Source: Gillisia xinjiangensis
GTDB lineage: Bacteria; Bacteroidota; Bacteroidia; Flavobacteriales; Flavobacteriaceae
Length of the DNA stretch: 64,000 bases
Assembly: GCF_046298265.1 (NCBI RefSeq)
Contig: NZ_JBKAHK010000008.1
Location: forward strand, 62,001-126,000
Direction of reading: 5' to 3'
Below the pieces are notes generated by a model that ran no database searches, was not told where the DNA came from, and was given only the letters and a program-made list of their open reading frames with translations. How positions within the stretch are numbered: position 1 is the stretch's first letter; every line of letters begins with the position of its first letter. The translations under genes and the position numbers were made by a program. This document shows positions 9,311-18,120 of the stretch, in pieces.

Positions 9311-10582
9311 TTATCCAGAAACTGAATTAAGAACCGGTTTGCCCTGTTGTTTTTGTATCTTCCTGACATCTGCTTTTAAGAGAATGGCAATGACAAAAGC
9401 CACTGCGGTTAAAAATGCGAACACATAAAAGACAGGAACATAGCTTCCGGTCCTTGTATAAATTTGGGATACTAAGGTTGGGCCAATCAATCCGCCCAAG
9501 GACCAGGTGGTCAACAAGTACCCATGAATGGCACCGAGTTCTTTCGTTCCAAAGAGATCGCCAATAAAGGCAGGAAGATTGGAGAATCCTCCACCATAGC
9601 AACTTACTACGAGGAAGATTAACACCTGGAATACAATTGCGCTTGCTATTATAGGGAGCGTTAAAAATGTTACCAATTGTATTATAAAGAAAATGATATA
9701 TACAACGGGGCGGGAAATATAATCTGAAACCGCCGCCCATCCCAGCCTGCCGGCACCATTAAAAATCCCCATAATCCCCACCATAGTAGCGGCGGCAGCG
9801 GCAGACAAGCCGACTACCGTTTGTGCCATGGGCGAGGCAACCGAAATCATCATAATCCCGGCGCTGGTATTTATGAGCATAATGGCCCACAGCATCCAGA
9901 AATGTTTTGTTTTCACCGCTTCCTTAGCGGTTAACTGTGCCAGGTCCTCTTTAATTTTTATGGTCGCAAAATTAAATTCTTTCTTCATTTTAACTTTAGG
10001 AACCCAATCCCGCGGAGGAGGTGCGATGTAAAGTGCAGCAGAAGTCATCAATAAAAAATAGCAGCCACCAAGTATATAAAAAGTTGAAGAAATCCCTATA
10101 CTTTCAATCATCCACGCAGCAACCGGAGCTGTGATTAGTGCCCCCGAACCAAAGCCCAAAACAGCCATACCCGTTGCCAGGCCACGCCGATCTGGAAACC
10201 ATTTTACAAGTGTGGAAACCGGCGAGATATAACCAATTCCCAGTCCCAATCCGCTAAGGAATCCGTAGGTTAAAAGGAACAGCGTTAGGGAATCGAAGGC
10301 AACAGCAAAGCCGGATCCTGCCTGGCCCAATCCAAAAAGAACAGCAGCAAAAATGGCCGATCTTCTTGGGCCATTGCGCTCTACCAATCTTCCAAATAAG
10401 GCGGCAGATCCACCCCCAAGCACCATCATAATTGTAAAAGCCAATGTAACCGATGAAACAGACCAGCCCATCGTGTTTACCAGGGGCATTGTGTAAACGC
10501 TGTATGCATATGCCGCACCTATGGAAAGATGTATACCTACTGCAGATAATGCAATTAGCCACCTGTTTTTAGTTGTTTTCAT
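9311..10582 (-). CDS. MFS transporter, OFA (oxalate/formate antiporter-like) family
   Basis: 423 residues with about 12 hydrophobic segments in two halves split by a charged loop near residues 190-225 (PPPRDWVPKVKMKKEF). The start RWLIALSAVGIHLSIGAAYAYSV is typical of the OFA family (OxlT/YhjX group), as are the loop GRLVERNGPRR after helix 2 and LSGLGLGIGYISP in helix 4. It would exchange or import a small carboxylate across the inner membrane; members have varied substrates (oxalate, pyruvate, lactate), so the actual one is open. It is monocistronic and divergent from the 603-residue protein gene. Confidence 0.88.
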   Translation of the reverse strand: MKTTKNRWLIALSAVGIHLSIGAAYAYSVYTMPLVNTMGWSVSSVTLAFTIMMVLGGGSAALFGRLVERNGPRRSAIFAAVLFGLGQAGSGFAVAFDSLTLFLLTYGFLSGLGLGIGYISPVSTLVKWFPDRRGLATGMAVLGFGSGALITAPVAAWMIESIGISSTFYILGGCYFLLMTSAALYIAPPPRDWVPKVKMKKEFNFATIKIKEDLAQLTAKEAVKTKHFWMLWAIMLINTSAGIMMISVASPMAQTVVGLSAAAAATMVGIMGIFNGAGRLGWAAVSDYISRPVVYIIFFIIQLVTFLTLPIIASAIVFQVLIFLVVSCYGGGFSNLPAFIGDLFGTKELGAIHGYLLTTWSLGGLIGPTLVSQIYTRTGSYVPVFYVFAFLTAVAFVIAILLKADVRKIQKQQGKPVLNSVSG

Positions 10583-10880
10583 TTAATTTTCCGTTACAGT
10601 TATTGGTTCCTATACTTTTTGAACGCACAAAATACTCAATCCCTGTTTCTAAAGAATGATTTTTCTGTAGAAATTGGCCTATAAGATTTTTACAGAATCT
10701 GCATATGGAGCACCTTTTTAAATATGGCAAGACCCAGTTGCTGACTTGTAATTTCCTGTTAACGAGATCTAAGTGCGATAATATAAACTTTTTGGATCCT
10801 ACAACAAAAGCCAGTCACAAAATCGAAGAAGTTCGAAGGCTGGGGTTATTATAAAAGCTTATTCAACTTTGGCCTTTAAA

Positions 10881-10977
10881 ATCAAAAACCTCGGGGCAAG
10901 CCTGGAAGCTACATCCAGATACATCGGGAGGAAAATACTTTTAAAACTTCGAGGGAAATCCTCAATGAGGGATTAAA
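10881..10977 (+). repeat. Dispersed repeat ending CCTCAATGAGGGATTAAA, copy 1
   Basis: The element starts ATCAAAAACCTCGGGGCAAG and ends CCTCAATGAGGGATTAAA. It shares both ends and the general layout with 37262-37360, where the middle differs. A shorter relative lies at 19679-19702. These look like members of an intergenic repeat family. Confidence 0.7.
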
Positions 10978-11416
10978 CAAGTTGGCCAGCTCTAAAAATT
11001 AACAATTGCATGTTATCGTGACATTACACTTATTTCGAAACGTTCTTATTGCTTCCCGAGCTTGTTGGTAATAAAATTTAACTTGTTCCTATTCCCTAAA
11101 AAAACCGGGAAGGGATGGAAAAAAACGATCTGTTTTTCGCATTCGGGCAAAAAAGTTTGAAACATATTTTTTTTAAAGGTGATAGATATCATATTTTACC
11201 CATAAAAACCAATTTCAACAATATTTAGATGAGGAAAAAATATAGTTTCGCCCATTAGCTCATACTTATTTTTCAATTAGTTCCTTTTGGCAACTCGAAG
11301 AAAAATAGCTGTATTAAAGTTAACCGATAATTTAAAATCATTGGAAAAAATACTGTTATTTATAATGATTAAAAATAAAAAATTGTATTTTAGGAATATC
11401 CACTATAAAAGATAAC

Positions 11417-11424
11417 TATCTTTG
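11417..11424 (+). promoter_or_regulatory. Bacteroidota -7 promoter box TATCTTTG
   Basis: TATCTTTG fits the flavobacterial TAnnTTTG consensus for the main sigma factor and lies 38 bp before the ATG of the 603-residue protein. A clear -33 TTTG element at standard spacing is not seen. Confidence 0.6.
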
Positions 11425-11462
11425 CATAGAAAAAATAAATAATCATCTTACTAATTATTAAT

Positions 11463-13274
11463 ATGTTAGAAGCACACAGTTTTCAGATCCCGGTAATGGG
11501 CGTTGGATTTACAATAGATACTCCGGTAAAGGTTTCTCATTTTGGAATTTCCTCGGTTATATCTTTGGTAGATGATGGATTGGCTGAGAGAATGAGAAAA
11601 TTTTATTGTGATAAATACGAATTGTCTTATTCCGAAATTGATACCAATCAGGAAGATTACAGAGCAAAACGATTAACTGCTTATCTTAACCTCATCAATT
11701 TAATTGTCTCAAACAATTTTAAAAACTTAAAAAAAGAGTCATTTAACACAGTAAGTAATTTAACAAAGTACTTTGAAATGCTTCCCGATTCTTCCCAGCT
11801 TAAAAAGGGATACCTTTTAATGCTTGAGGAAAAAGAGAAAACAGTTAGAGCCTCTCTTCAGAAAGAGTTAAAGGAAAGTTTAGTTCTTGGTTCTATTGAT
11901 GTTAACATTATGACCAAGATAGATAAAGATAACTACACCAAAAAAGGTGAAAAGTTAGCTGCAGAATTCAATGATGCGCACGCTGCAGTAAGAGGTTATG
12001 CAAACTCTAACCTGAATGCCTCAGGATTGGTGCTTTCAGCTGGTTTAAGTCCAAGATTATATAGCTACATGTCCAATTTTGATGTTTTTTTTCCTGACAA
12101 AAATGAAAAACTCGGAAAAAAAATAATTTTGAAGGTAAGTGATTACCGTTCAGCTTTGGTACAGGGTAAATTCCTGGCTAAAAAAGGGATATGGATCTCA
12201 GAATACCGAATTGAATCCGGACTTAATTGTGGTGGCCACGCCTTTGCAACCAATGGATTCCTTATGGGGCCAATCCTGGAAGAATTCAAACAAAATAAAT
12301 CGGAGTTGATTCAGGAAGTTCATAAAATCTTAAACGAAGCACTTTCCCTTTCCGGGAGGCCAACCTTAAGCAAACCCTTAGACCTAAAGATCACGGCCCA
12401 GGGCGGGGTTGGAACCGCCAAGGAACACAACTTTTTATTAGATTATTACAATTTGGACAGCATAGGATGGGGAACCCCATTTTTGCTTGTACCTAAGGTA
12501 GTAAATGTTGATGACGATACTTTAGAAAAACTGCTCAACGCAGGAAAAGAAGACCTGTACCTAAGTAACACCTCTCCCATGGGAATTCCCTTTAATTCGT
12601 TGAGGAATTCTTCAAAGGATTTGGAAAGAGATGCTAAAATAAAAAAAGGAAGGCCGGGAAGTTCCTGCCCAAGTCAATTTTTGAAATTGTTTAACAAAGA
12701 ATTTACAGATAGACCAATTTGTACTGCTTCCCGCCAATATCAGAAAGCAAAAATAAAAGAACTTGACGCAAAAAAAGATATTTCGAAGGAACAACACAGC
12801 AGGGAATACAATAAGATAACGGAAAAATCCTGTATATGCACCGGTTTGGTAACGACTCCTTATATAAACCACGGCCTTTTGAAATCTACAGACGGCGATA
12901 GCGTTTCAGTATGCCCGGGACCTAATTTGGCATATTTTTCCAAAAATTCTACCCTTTCTGAAATGGTGAATCATATCTATGGAAAAATAAACCTTCTGAA
13001 CGATACCTACAGACCTAACCTGTTTGTCAAGGAATTGGGGATTTATGTAGATTATTTAAAAAATGAAATCGAGGAATCCGTAGAAACAATAAACGGGCGA
13101 AAATTGAAGTATTTTGAAGAGTTTAAAACTAATTTATTGAGCGGAATTGAATACTATGATACGCTTGTAAATGAAATGAAAGAGGAAACGGAAATTTATA
13201 AAAATAAAATGAAAGGTGAATTGGAAAAAACTGTTCTTCAAATACATTCTATCAAATTACCCATCCTGCAATAA
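11463..13274 (+). CDS. Unknown conserved-looking protein, Cys-rich, possibly an FMN/TIM-barrel oxidoreductase
   Basis: 603 residues, no signal peptide, no membrane segment. I cannot assign a named family. The first segment (QIPVMGVGFTIDTPVKVSH) and a central segment (AQGGVGTAKEHNFLL, then IGWGTPFLLVPKVV and LYLSNTSPMGIPFN) resemble beta-strand and loop patterns of FMN-binding TIM barrels such as nitronate monooxygenase or the glutamate synthase core, but this is inference. Conserved-looking Cys are at 256 (NCGGHAF), 402 (SSCPSQF), 420 (ICTAS), 457 and 459 (KSCICTG) and 484 (VCPGP); the later ones could ligate an Fe-S cluster or zinc. The C-terminal 100 residues are charged and helical. It is single, followed by a strong terminator. 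Confidence 0.6.
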   Translation: MLEAHSFQIPVMGVGFTIDTPVKVSHFGISSVISLVDDGLAERMRKFYCDKYELSYSEIDTNQEDYRAKRLTAYLNLINLIVSNNFKNLKKESFNTVSNLTKYFEMLPDSSQLKKGYLLMLEEKEKTVRASLQKELKESLVLGSIDVNIMTKIDKDNYTKKGEKLAAEFNDAHAAVRGYANSNLNASGLVLSAGLSPRLYSYMSNFDVFFPDKNEKLGKKIILKVSDYRSALVQGKFLAKKGIWISEYRIESGLNCGGHAFATNGFLMGPILEEFKQNKSELIQEVHKILNEALSLSGRPTLSKPLDLKITAQGGVGTAKEHNFLLDYYNLDSIGWGTPFLLVPKVVNVDDDTLEKLLNAGKEDLYLSNTSPMGIPFNSLRNSSKDLERDAKIKKGRPGSSCPSQFLKLFNKEFTDRPICTASRQYQKAKIKELDAKKDISKEQHSREYNKITEKSCICTGLVTTPYINHGLLKSTDGDSVSVCPGPNLAYFSKNSTLSEMVNHIYGKINLLNDTYRPNLFVKELGIYVDYLKNEIEESVETINGRKLKYFEEFKTNLLSGIEYYDTLVNEMKEETEIYKNKMKGELEKTVLQIHSIKLPILQ

Positions 13275-13315
13275 AAAATAAGCATCAGACTTTCTGATCC
13301 AATTAATATTTTAAA

Positions 13316-13347
13316 AAAACCCATTTCCGAACAGAAATGGGTTTTTT
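13316..13347 (+). terminator. Intrinsic terminator after the 603-residue protein gene
   Basis: AACCCATTTC pairs with GAAATGGGTT across a 6-base loop and is followed by TTTTTT. It lies about 45 bp after the stop codon. Confidence 0.85.
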
Positions 13348-13512
13348 AGGTATACCGCTTGATTTTCGAGTATTTACCTGACATGAGGGATTAGGATCTG
13401 CCCAAAATAACATTCCAGTTTTGCGAAAAAAATAATTGCTTCTGAAAAATAAATAAAATCTTACTGAGTTTATTCCTTTAAAATATTAATTTAGGAGGAA
13501 TTTGAATTTCCA

Positions 13513-14199
13513 ATGAGACATATAGTTGTACTTACCGGAGCAGGAATAAGTGCTGAAAGCGGAATAAAAACATTTAGGGATGCCGATGGTTTATGGGAAG
13601 GTCACGACATCATGGAGGTGGCTTCACCCCAGGGTTGGGAACGAAATACCAAAAAAGTTTTACAATTTTATAATGAACGCCGGAAACAGCTTTTGACGGT
13701 TGAGCCTAACCCCGCGCACCTTGCCATTGTTAAACTGGAGGAAAAATATAAGGTAAGCGTGGTAACGCAAAATATTGATGATCTTCACGAAAGAGCAGGA
13801 AGCACTAATGTTACGCATCTTCATGGGGAACTTTTGAAAGTGAGAAGTACTTTTAATGAAAACCTCGTTATGGATTGGAGATCCGATTTGAATCCCGGGG
13901 ATTTCTGTGAGCATAACTTTCAGTTAAGGCCACACGTTGTATGGTTTGGTGAGGCTGTCCCAATGTTTCCTGTAGCCGCAGAAATCACTGAAAAGGCAGA
14001 TATTCTAATAATAATTGGAACCTCACTGCAGGTTTATCCGGCTGCCGCTCTCATCGACTTTGTGAAGCAGGGCACCAAAATTTATTTTATAGATCCTAAA
14101 CCTACCATTTCTCCGGGGCCTGATATTACAGTAATCAGCGAAAAAGCTTCCGTAGGTGTACCTAACCTTGTAGACCAACTTTTAGAGATTACAACTTAA
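13513..14199 (+). CDS. cobB: SIR2-family NAD-dependent protein deacylase, zinc-less, CobB/SIRT5-like
   Basis: 228 residues. NAD-binding motifs GAGISAESGI (9-18), TQNIDDLHERAG (85-96) and the catalytic His104 (HLHGEL) are all present. Tyr53 and Arg56 (YNER) form the YxxR pair that in SIRT5 and E. coli CobB binds acidic acyl groups, so desuccinylase or demalonylase activity is likely besides deacetylation. The four Cys of the structural zinc site are absent: the only Cys in the whole protein is Cys132. A spaced purine-rich stretch (TTAGGAGGAATTTG) lies upstream, unusual for this genome. The gene is not linked in function to its neighbours. Confidence 0.88.
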   Translation: MRHIVVLTGAGISAESGIKTFRDADGLWEGHDIMEVASPQGWERNTKKVLQFYNERRKQLLTVEPNPAHLAIVKLEEKYKVSVVTQNIDDLHERAGSTNVTHLHGELLKVRSTFNENLVMDWRSDLNPGDFCEHNFQLRPHVVWFGEAVPMFPVAAEITEKADILIIIGTSLQVYPAAALIDFVKQGTKIYFIDPKPTISPGPDITVISEKASVGVPNLVDQLLEITT

Positions 14200-14516
14200 A
14201 TTTCCAATTAATCTTTCAAAACTGCCCAACGAGTTATTTGGAATGCCCACTGAAGGTGTGGTTTCAGGTTTATCAAACTTTGTGCCCTCTACAGAAACTT
14301 TGTTCCCTTTGCGGTTAACGACCTTTTTGTAATTTCCTAAAACAGAACCAAAAATTAATAATATTCAGAAATCCGGTATTATTTAACCCGGACTTTACTG
14401 GAAGATGTTGGTAAAATCTAAACCCTTGGTGAGGGGTTTTTAAATTAACATCAAAAGAGTCTTTTTAAAATTTGCTAAAGACTTACCTTTGGCGCTTCAA
14501 ATTTAAATCAATAAAA
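14200..14516. other. Intergenic region before purB
   Basis: 317 bases. It contains CCCTTTGCGGTTAA near 14306-14320, a reverse-complement relative of the AACCGCAAAGGG sequence at 2174-2184, and the purB promoter box at 14484-14491. No gene is seen. Confidence 0.5.
14484..14491 (+). promoter_or_regulatory. purB -7 promoter box TACCTTTG
   Basis: TACCTTTG matches TAnnTTTG. Transcription would begin about 7 bases later, near 14498, so translation must start at ATG 14517 and not at an upstream codon in the same frame. Confidence 0.65.
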
Positions 14517-15854
14517 ATGACGCCGCTAACAGCAATTTCACCAATAGACGGGAGATATCATCAAAAAACCAAGGATCTTATCATTTATTTCAGTGAGGAG
14601 GCGCTTATAAAGTACAGGGTTCGAGTAGAAATTGAATATTTTATCGCTCTTTGCAAATTGCCTTTACCTCAACTTAAGAATATTGATAAAAAATCATTCT
14701 CTGGCCTTAGAAATATCTATGAAAATTTTACGGCTATTGATGCAGCAGCTGTAAAGGAAATAGAAAAAACAACAAATCATGATGTTAAGGCTGTAGAATA
14801 TTTCATCAAGGAAAAATTTGATGTGCTGGAACTTCAGGAGTTTAAGGAATTCATTCATTTTGGCCTTACTTCACAGGATATAAATAATACCGCGGTACCT
14901 TTAAGTTTGAAAGAAGCTGTGGAAAATGTTTATTTGCCTTCTTTAAATGAAATTATAGATAAGCTAACGGTTTTAAGCAAGGATTGGGCTGCAATCCCCC
15001 TTTTGGCAAGAACCCATGGACAACCGGCATCCCCTACCCGCCTGGGAAAAGAAATGGAGGTTTACACAACAAGACTAAAAGCTCAGCAAAAGAATTTAAG
15101 CCTGATTCCACATTCTGCCAAATTTGGTGGTGCAACAGGGAATTATAATGCGCATAAAGTTGCCTATCCGTCGATTAACTGGAAAGAATTCGGTTCCGGA
15201 TTTGTGGAGGGCACTTTAGGTCTTGACCATTCATTTCCTACAACTCAAATCGAGCATTATGATAATATGGCTGCTCTTTTTGATGCCTTAAAAAGAATCA
15301 ATACCATTTTACTTGATCTTGACAGGGATTTCTGGACCTATGTATCCATGGATTATTTCAAGCAAAGAATAAAAGAAGGGGAAGTAGGGTCCTCTGCGAT
15401 GCCCCATAAAGTAAACCCTATAGATTTTGAAAACAGTGAAGGTAATCTTGGTATCGCCAACGCTATTTTTGAACATCTTTCAGCTAAATTACCGGTAAGC
15501 CGTTTGCAAAGGGATTTAACCGACAGTACTGTCTTAAGAAATATAGGAGTTCCAATCGCTCATACGCTTATTGCATTTCAGTCTACACTTAAAGGCTTGA
15601 ATAAATTATTGCTGAATAAAACAAAAATCGAACAAGATCTCGAAAATAACTGGGCGGTTGTTGCCGAGGCGATTCAAACTATTTTAAGAAGGGAAGGCTA
15701 TGCAAATCCTTATGAAGCCCTTAAGGGATTAACCCGAACAAATGAAGTGATCAATAAAGAAAGTATGTCTAATTTTATTGAAACACTGGATATCTCTGAT
15801 GATATTAAAGATGAATTAAAGGCTATTACCCCTCAGAACTACACCGGTATCTAA
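14517..15854 (+). CDS. purB: Adenylosuccinate lyase
   Basis: 445 residues from ATG 14517; the N terminus MTPLTAISPIDGRY is the usual one for the family. The enzyme acts twice in purine synthesis: it splits SAICAR to AICAR plus fumarate, and adenylosuccinate to AMP plus fumarate. Diagnostic segments are TTNHDVKAVEYF, FGLTSQDINN, ARTHGQPASPTRLG with the substrate-binding His, and the flexible signature loop GSSAMPHKVNPIDFEN. It is the long E. coli-type PurB rather than the shorter Bacillus type. It is monocistronic, with its own promoter box and a strong hairpin after the stop. Confidence 0.97.
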   Translation: MTPLTAISPIDGRYHQKTKDLIIYFSEEALIKYRVRVEIEYFIALCKLPLPQLKNIDKKSFSGLRNIYENFTAIDAAAVKEIEKTTNHDVKAVEYFIKEKFDVLELQEFKEFIHFGLTSQDINNTAVPLSLKEAVENVYLPSLNEIIDKLTVLSKDWAAIPLLARTHGQPASPTRLGKEMEVYTTRLKAQQKNLSLIPHSAKFGGATGNYNAHKVAYPSINWKEFGSGFVEGTLGLDHSFPTTQIEHYDNMAALFDALKRINTILLDLDRDFWTYVSMDYFKQRIKEGEVGSSAMPHKVNPIDFENSEGNLGIANAIFEHLSAKLPVSRLQRDLTDSTVLRNIGVPIAHTLIAFQSTLKGLNKLLLNKTKIEQDLENNWAVVAEAIQTILRREGYANPYEALKGLTRTNEVINKESMSNFIETLDISDDIKDELKAITPQNYTGI

Positions 15855-15875
15855 ACCAACTATTTTATAATCAAG

Positions 15876-15909
15876 AAAGCCGGAGTATTTTTAAATACCC
15901 GGCTTTTTT
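15876..15909. terminator. Bidirectional terminator between purB and the DUF4252 genes
   Basis: AAAGCCGG pairs with CCGGCTTT, and inside it GTATTT pairs with AAATAC, giving a long stem with a small loop and a T-run after it. It lies between two convergent genes and can serve both. Confidence 0.85.
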
Positions 15910-15926
15910 GATTCATATCTACCCAA

Positions 15927-16469
15927 CTATTCTGTTTTTTCAATAAACATAGAAGTTATCCCTTTCAAACCATCCATATCAATATCGCCTTTTTCAAGAG
16001 ATCTAAACAAGCTTAAGATATCACCAGGATTCATATCATCGCCAAGAACCCTGGCCAATCCCATCCCACGATCTTCATCAAACCCATAAACAATTATTTC
16101 GTCTACCGCTTCTTCATCTCCTGTGTAATAGATTTCCACACGCTTATCGCCTCCACCATAACGCATCAATAATTGATACTTTTCATTTTTCAGGATCTCG
16201 GTAATTTTGATCTGTTCATCTTCGATTGCCTGAAGATTTTCAGTTTTTTTGGGAATTGCCAACAAATTAATCTTTTTGATGGTCTCCATAGTTACTTTTT
16301 GTTTCGGGCTAAGCGTTTCAGAACTGGTAAACATACTTGCAGGAACATCTATAGCAACAAATTGCTTGTTTTCCTGATTTGCAACATAATATTGCTGCAG
16401 GCTTTCCCCATTGTTGCAACCAAAAAGCAAGCCTAGTAAAGCAACTCCTAAAAATGTTGTTTTTTTCAT
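15927..16469 (-). CDS. DUF4252 lipoprotein
   Basis: 180 residues with a lipoprotein signal (MKKTTFLGVALLGLLFGC, lipidated Cys at 18). The rest matches the pattern of DUF4252: predicted alternating strands and helices with IKKINLLAIPKKTENL and YTGDEEAVDEIIVYGFDED. Function is unknown; such proteins are found beside ECF sigma operons in Bacteroidota. It is the last gene of the minus-strand run sigma factor, membrane protein, DUF4252, DUF4252, 54 bp after its paralogue. Confidence 0.75.
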   Translation of the reverse strand: MKKTTFLGVALLGLLFGCNNGESLQQYYVANQENKQFVAIDVPASMFTSSETLSPKQKVTMETIKKINLLAIPKKTENLQAIEDEQIKITEILKNEKYQLLMRYGGGDKRVEIYYTGDEEAVDEIIVYGFDEDRGMGLARVLGDDMNPGDILSLFRSLEKGDIDMDGLKGITSMFIEKTE

Positions 16470-16523
16470 TATATTAAATTTAAAAATTCAATAATTCGTT
16501 TCGGTAATAGATTCAAATGCAAA

Positions 16524-17057
16524 CTATTTTTTAGACTTTTTGTTAACATTCTTCAATTCATCTGCTCCAGGAACTTTCAAATCTGAAGCCAATTTAGAAA
16601 GTTGTGTAAGATCAATATCACCGGTGATGCTCATGATTACCGAAATTGGCTTTCCGTCCTTTTCACCTTCCATGAACATAAAAAGCTCGCTTACGTAATT
16701 TTCATTTCTTCCGGGTTTAGAATAAAATTTTATATTTCTTCCTCCCTCGTTAACCCGCATCAATTGCTCCAGGGATCCTTTTCCCAAATAGGCGGTAACA
16801 TCGGATGCCATTTGAGCCTGTATAGCGGTTTGGTTCGTAGTGAAAATCCTTATTTCCTTTAAATTTTCGATCAGGTTTATATACTGTTGTGCCTCTGGAT
16901 CATCCGTACTAATATCCACTTTTGCAAGAAGTTTAAACATCTTGCTGGTCATTATCATGGCATCCACATCTTTCATAGTTTCATACTTCTGAAAATTTTG
17001 TGCATTTCCAACTAAGGAAATTAGACCAATTGCAATTATTAAGATTGATTTTTTCAT
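16524..17057 (-). CDS. Secreted DUF4252 protein
   Basis: 177 residues with a signal peptide ending near LVGNAQ (cleavage after about residue 19), so exported but not lipidated. The body (MIMTSKMFKLLAKV, NLIENLKEIRIFTT, FMEGEKDGKPISVIMSITGDIDLTQLSKLA) fits DUF4252 and aligns in layout with the lipoprotein paralogue that follows. It starts 1 bp after the stop of the membrane protein gene upstream, so the cassette is one operon. Function unknown; an envelope stress or sensing role is inference. Confidence 0.75.
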   Translation of the reverse strand: MKKSILIIAIGLISLVGNAQNFQKYETMKDVDAMIMTSKMFKLLAKVDISTDDPEAQQYINLIENLKEIRIFTTNQTAIQAQMASDVTAYLGKGSLEQLMRVNEGGRNIKFYSKPGRNENYVSELFMFMEGEKDGKPISVIMSITGDIDLTQLSKLASDLKVPGADELKNVNKKSKK

Positions 17058-17058
17058 G

Positions 17059-17505
17059 TTATTTAATTTTTATGATTTGATTTTTAGTTTTATTAAATTC
17101 CTCTAAGTACACTAATTCTTGTTTACCGTTATTCATTATCTGTGCCACCATTTGCAGCGTTTCTTTAGCCTTATAATAAGCCTCCTCAGGGTTTTCGATG
17201 GTTCCAAGCTCACTTTGTGAGAAATTTTGTTGCTCATTTTCCTGAAATGTAAAAATTCCAACAGCTATAAGAATGCTTGCAGCTAAACCAATGGCATACC
17301 ATTTCCTTCCCGACTTTAATTTAATCTTCCCGGGGTGGTGGATGTTTTTTTCCTTTTCTGAAAAATTGAAGATCAATTGATACTCCTTAAGATGATTGGG
17401 TACTTTTACTAAATGGAAATATTCCTTTAAAAATTTTTCCTCCTCCAGGCTTGTTTCCCCATCATCAAATCTTTTCAGCAGGGATTCTAATTTATTTAAT
17501 TCCAT
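17059..17505 (-). CDS. Single-pass membrane protein, probable anti-sigma factor
   Basis: 148 residues. A small acidic N-terminal domain (LKRFDDGETSLEEEKFLKEYF) is followed by one membrane helix near residues 70-86 (WYAIGLAASILIAVGIF) and an extracytoplasmic tail with many Gln and Glu. The layout, and a 14-bp overlap with the ECF sigma gene just upstream, is what one expects of an anti-sigma factor holding the sigma factor at the membrane. No named anti-sigma domain is evident, so the role comes from context. Confidence 0.65.
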   Translation of the reverse strand: MELNKLESLLKRFDDGETSLEEEKFLKEYFHLVKVPNHLKEYQLIFNFSEKEKNIHHPGKIKLKSGRKWYAIGLAASILIAVGIFTFQENEQQNFSQSELGTIENPEEAYYKAKETLQMVAQIMNNGKQELVYLEEFNKTKNQIIKIK

Positions 17506-18001
17506 AACTATCTTTTTTTAACAGTTCTATCCTTATTTTTTTTCTTGCTCTGGACAGGGACACTCTTATGGCGGTTTCGTTCATATTCATCACTTTTGCG
17601 ATCTCTTCATATTCATATTCCTCAATATCCCTTAATTGAAAAATCAATTTTTGTTGCTCGGGCAAGGTTTCAAGAATTCGCGAAATTTCTTTTAACCTGT
17701 CATTGGTTTCAAGTTGCTCGAAGGCAGACCGGTCCTGACTTTCATAATTGGTGTGCACTATCTTCAAATTATTATTCTGTTTGGATTTTAACTGATCCAG
17801 GCAGTAATTCTTAGTGACAGTCATTGCAAAAGCTTCTATATTGGCATAATCCTTGAGTTTATTCTTCCGATCCCATAATTTCAAAAGAACCTCCTGAGTA
17901 GCATCTTCAGCAGAATCTTTAGAAATTAACAATCGAAGTGCTAAACGGTACATTTTATCCTTAACCGGATTTACAACACCAATAAAGGTTTTTTGATTCA
18001 T
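17492..18001 (-). CDS. ECF-type RNA polymerase sigma factor
   Basis: 169 residues. Region 2 is seen in DKMYRLALRLLISKDSAEDATQ and VLLKLWDRKNKLKDY; region 4 in LPEQQKLIFQLRDIEEYEYE and IAKVMNMNETAIRVSLSRAR, a helix-turn-helix that reads the -35 element. It heads a minus-strand operon with the probable anti-sigma factor and the two DUF4252 proteins, and it is divergent from the S41 protease gene 120 bp away, which might be part of its regulon (inference). Confidence 0.93.
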   Translation of the reverse strand: MNQKTFIGVVNPVKDKMYRLALRLLISKDSAEDATQEVLLKLWDRKNKLKDYANIEAFAMTVTKNYCLDQLKSKQNNNLKIVHTNYESQDRSAFEQLETNDRLKEISRILETLPEQQKLIFQLRDIEEYEYEEIAKVMNMNETAIRVSLSRARKKIRIELLKKDSYGIK

Positions 18002-18120
18002 TTAACGTTGGTTTAAATTCACCGTCTTATATTTACGACGATTATAAAAGTAATTTGTTACAAACTATTTTTTTCAAATTACAATATTGTAATTACTTTT
18101 AACACCCTACTAAAAATTCT

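Larger units (their letters stand above)
10583..11462. other. 880-bp divergent intergenic region
   Basis: No gene of any length is visible on either strand. The region separates the minus-strand MFS gene from the plus-strand 603-residue protein gene and so holds both promoters; a TATCTTTG box lies at 11417-11424. It also carries one copy of the CCTCAATGAGGG-containing dispersed repeat at 10881-10977. The 3' half (11150-11400) is very AT-rich. Confidence 0.5.

Noticed and set aside
9327..10562. Long open frames in another minus-strand frame within the MFS gene
   Set aside because: They run in a shifted frame of a well-supported transporter and give Cys/Trp-rich sequence without domains.
10583..11462. 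Possible hidden small gene or tRNA in the 880-bp gap
   Set aside because: No open frame of useful length, no tRNA-like arms with a T-loop GTTCRA pattern were found by eye.
14472..14516. Longer N terminus of purB
   Set aside because: It lies across the TACCTTTG promoter box, and the family starts at the later Met.
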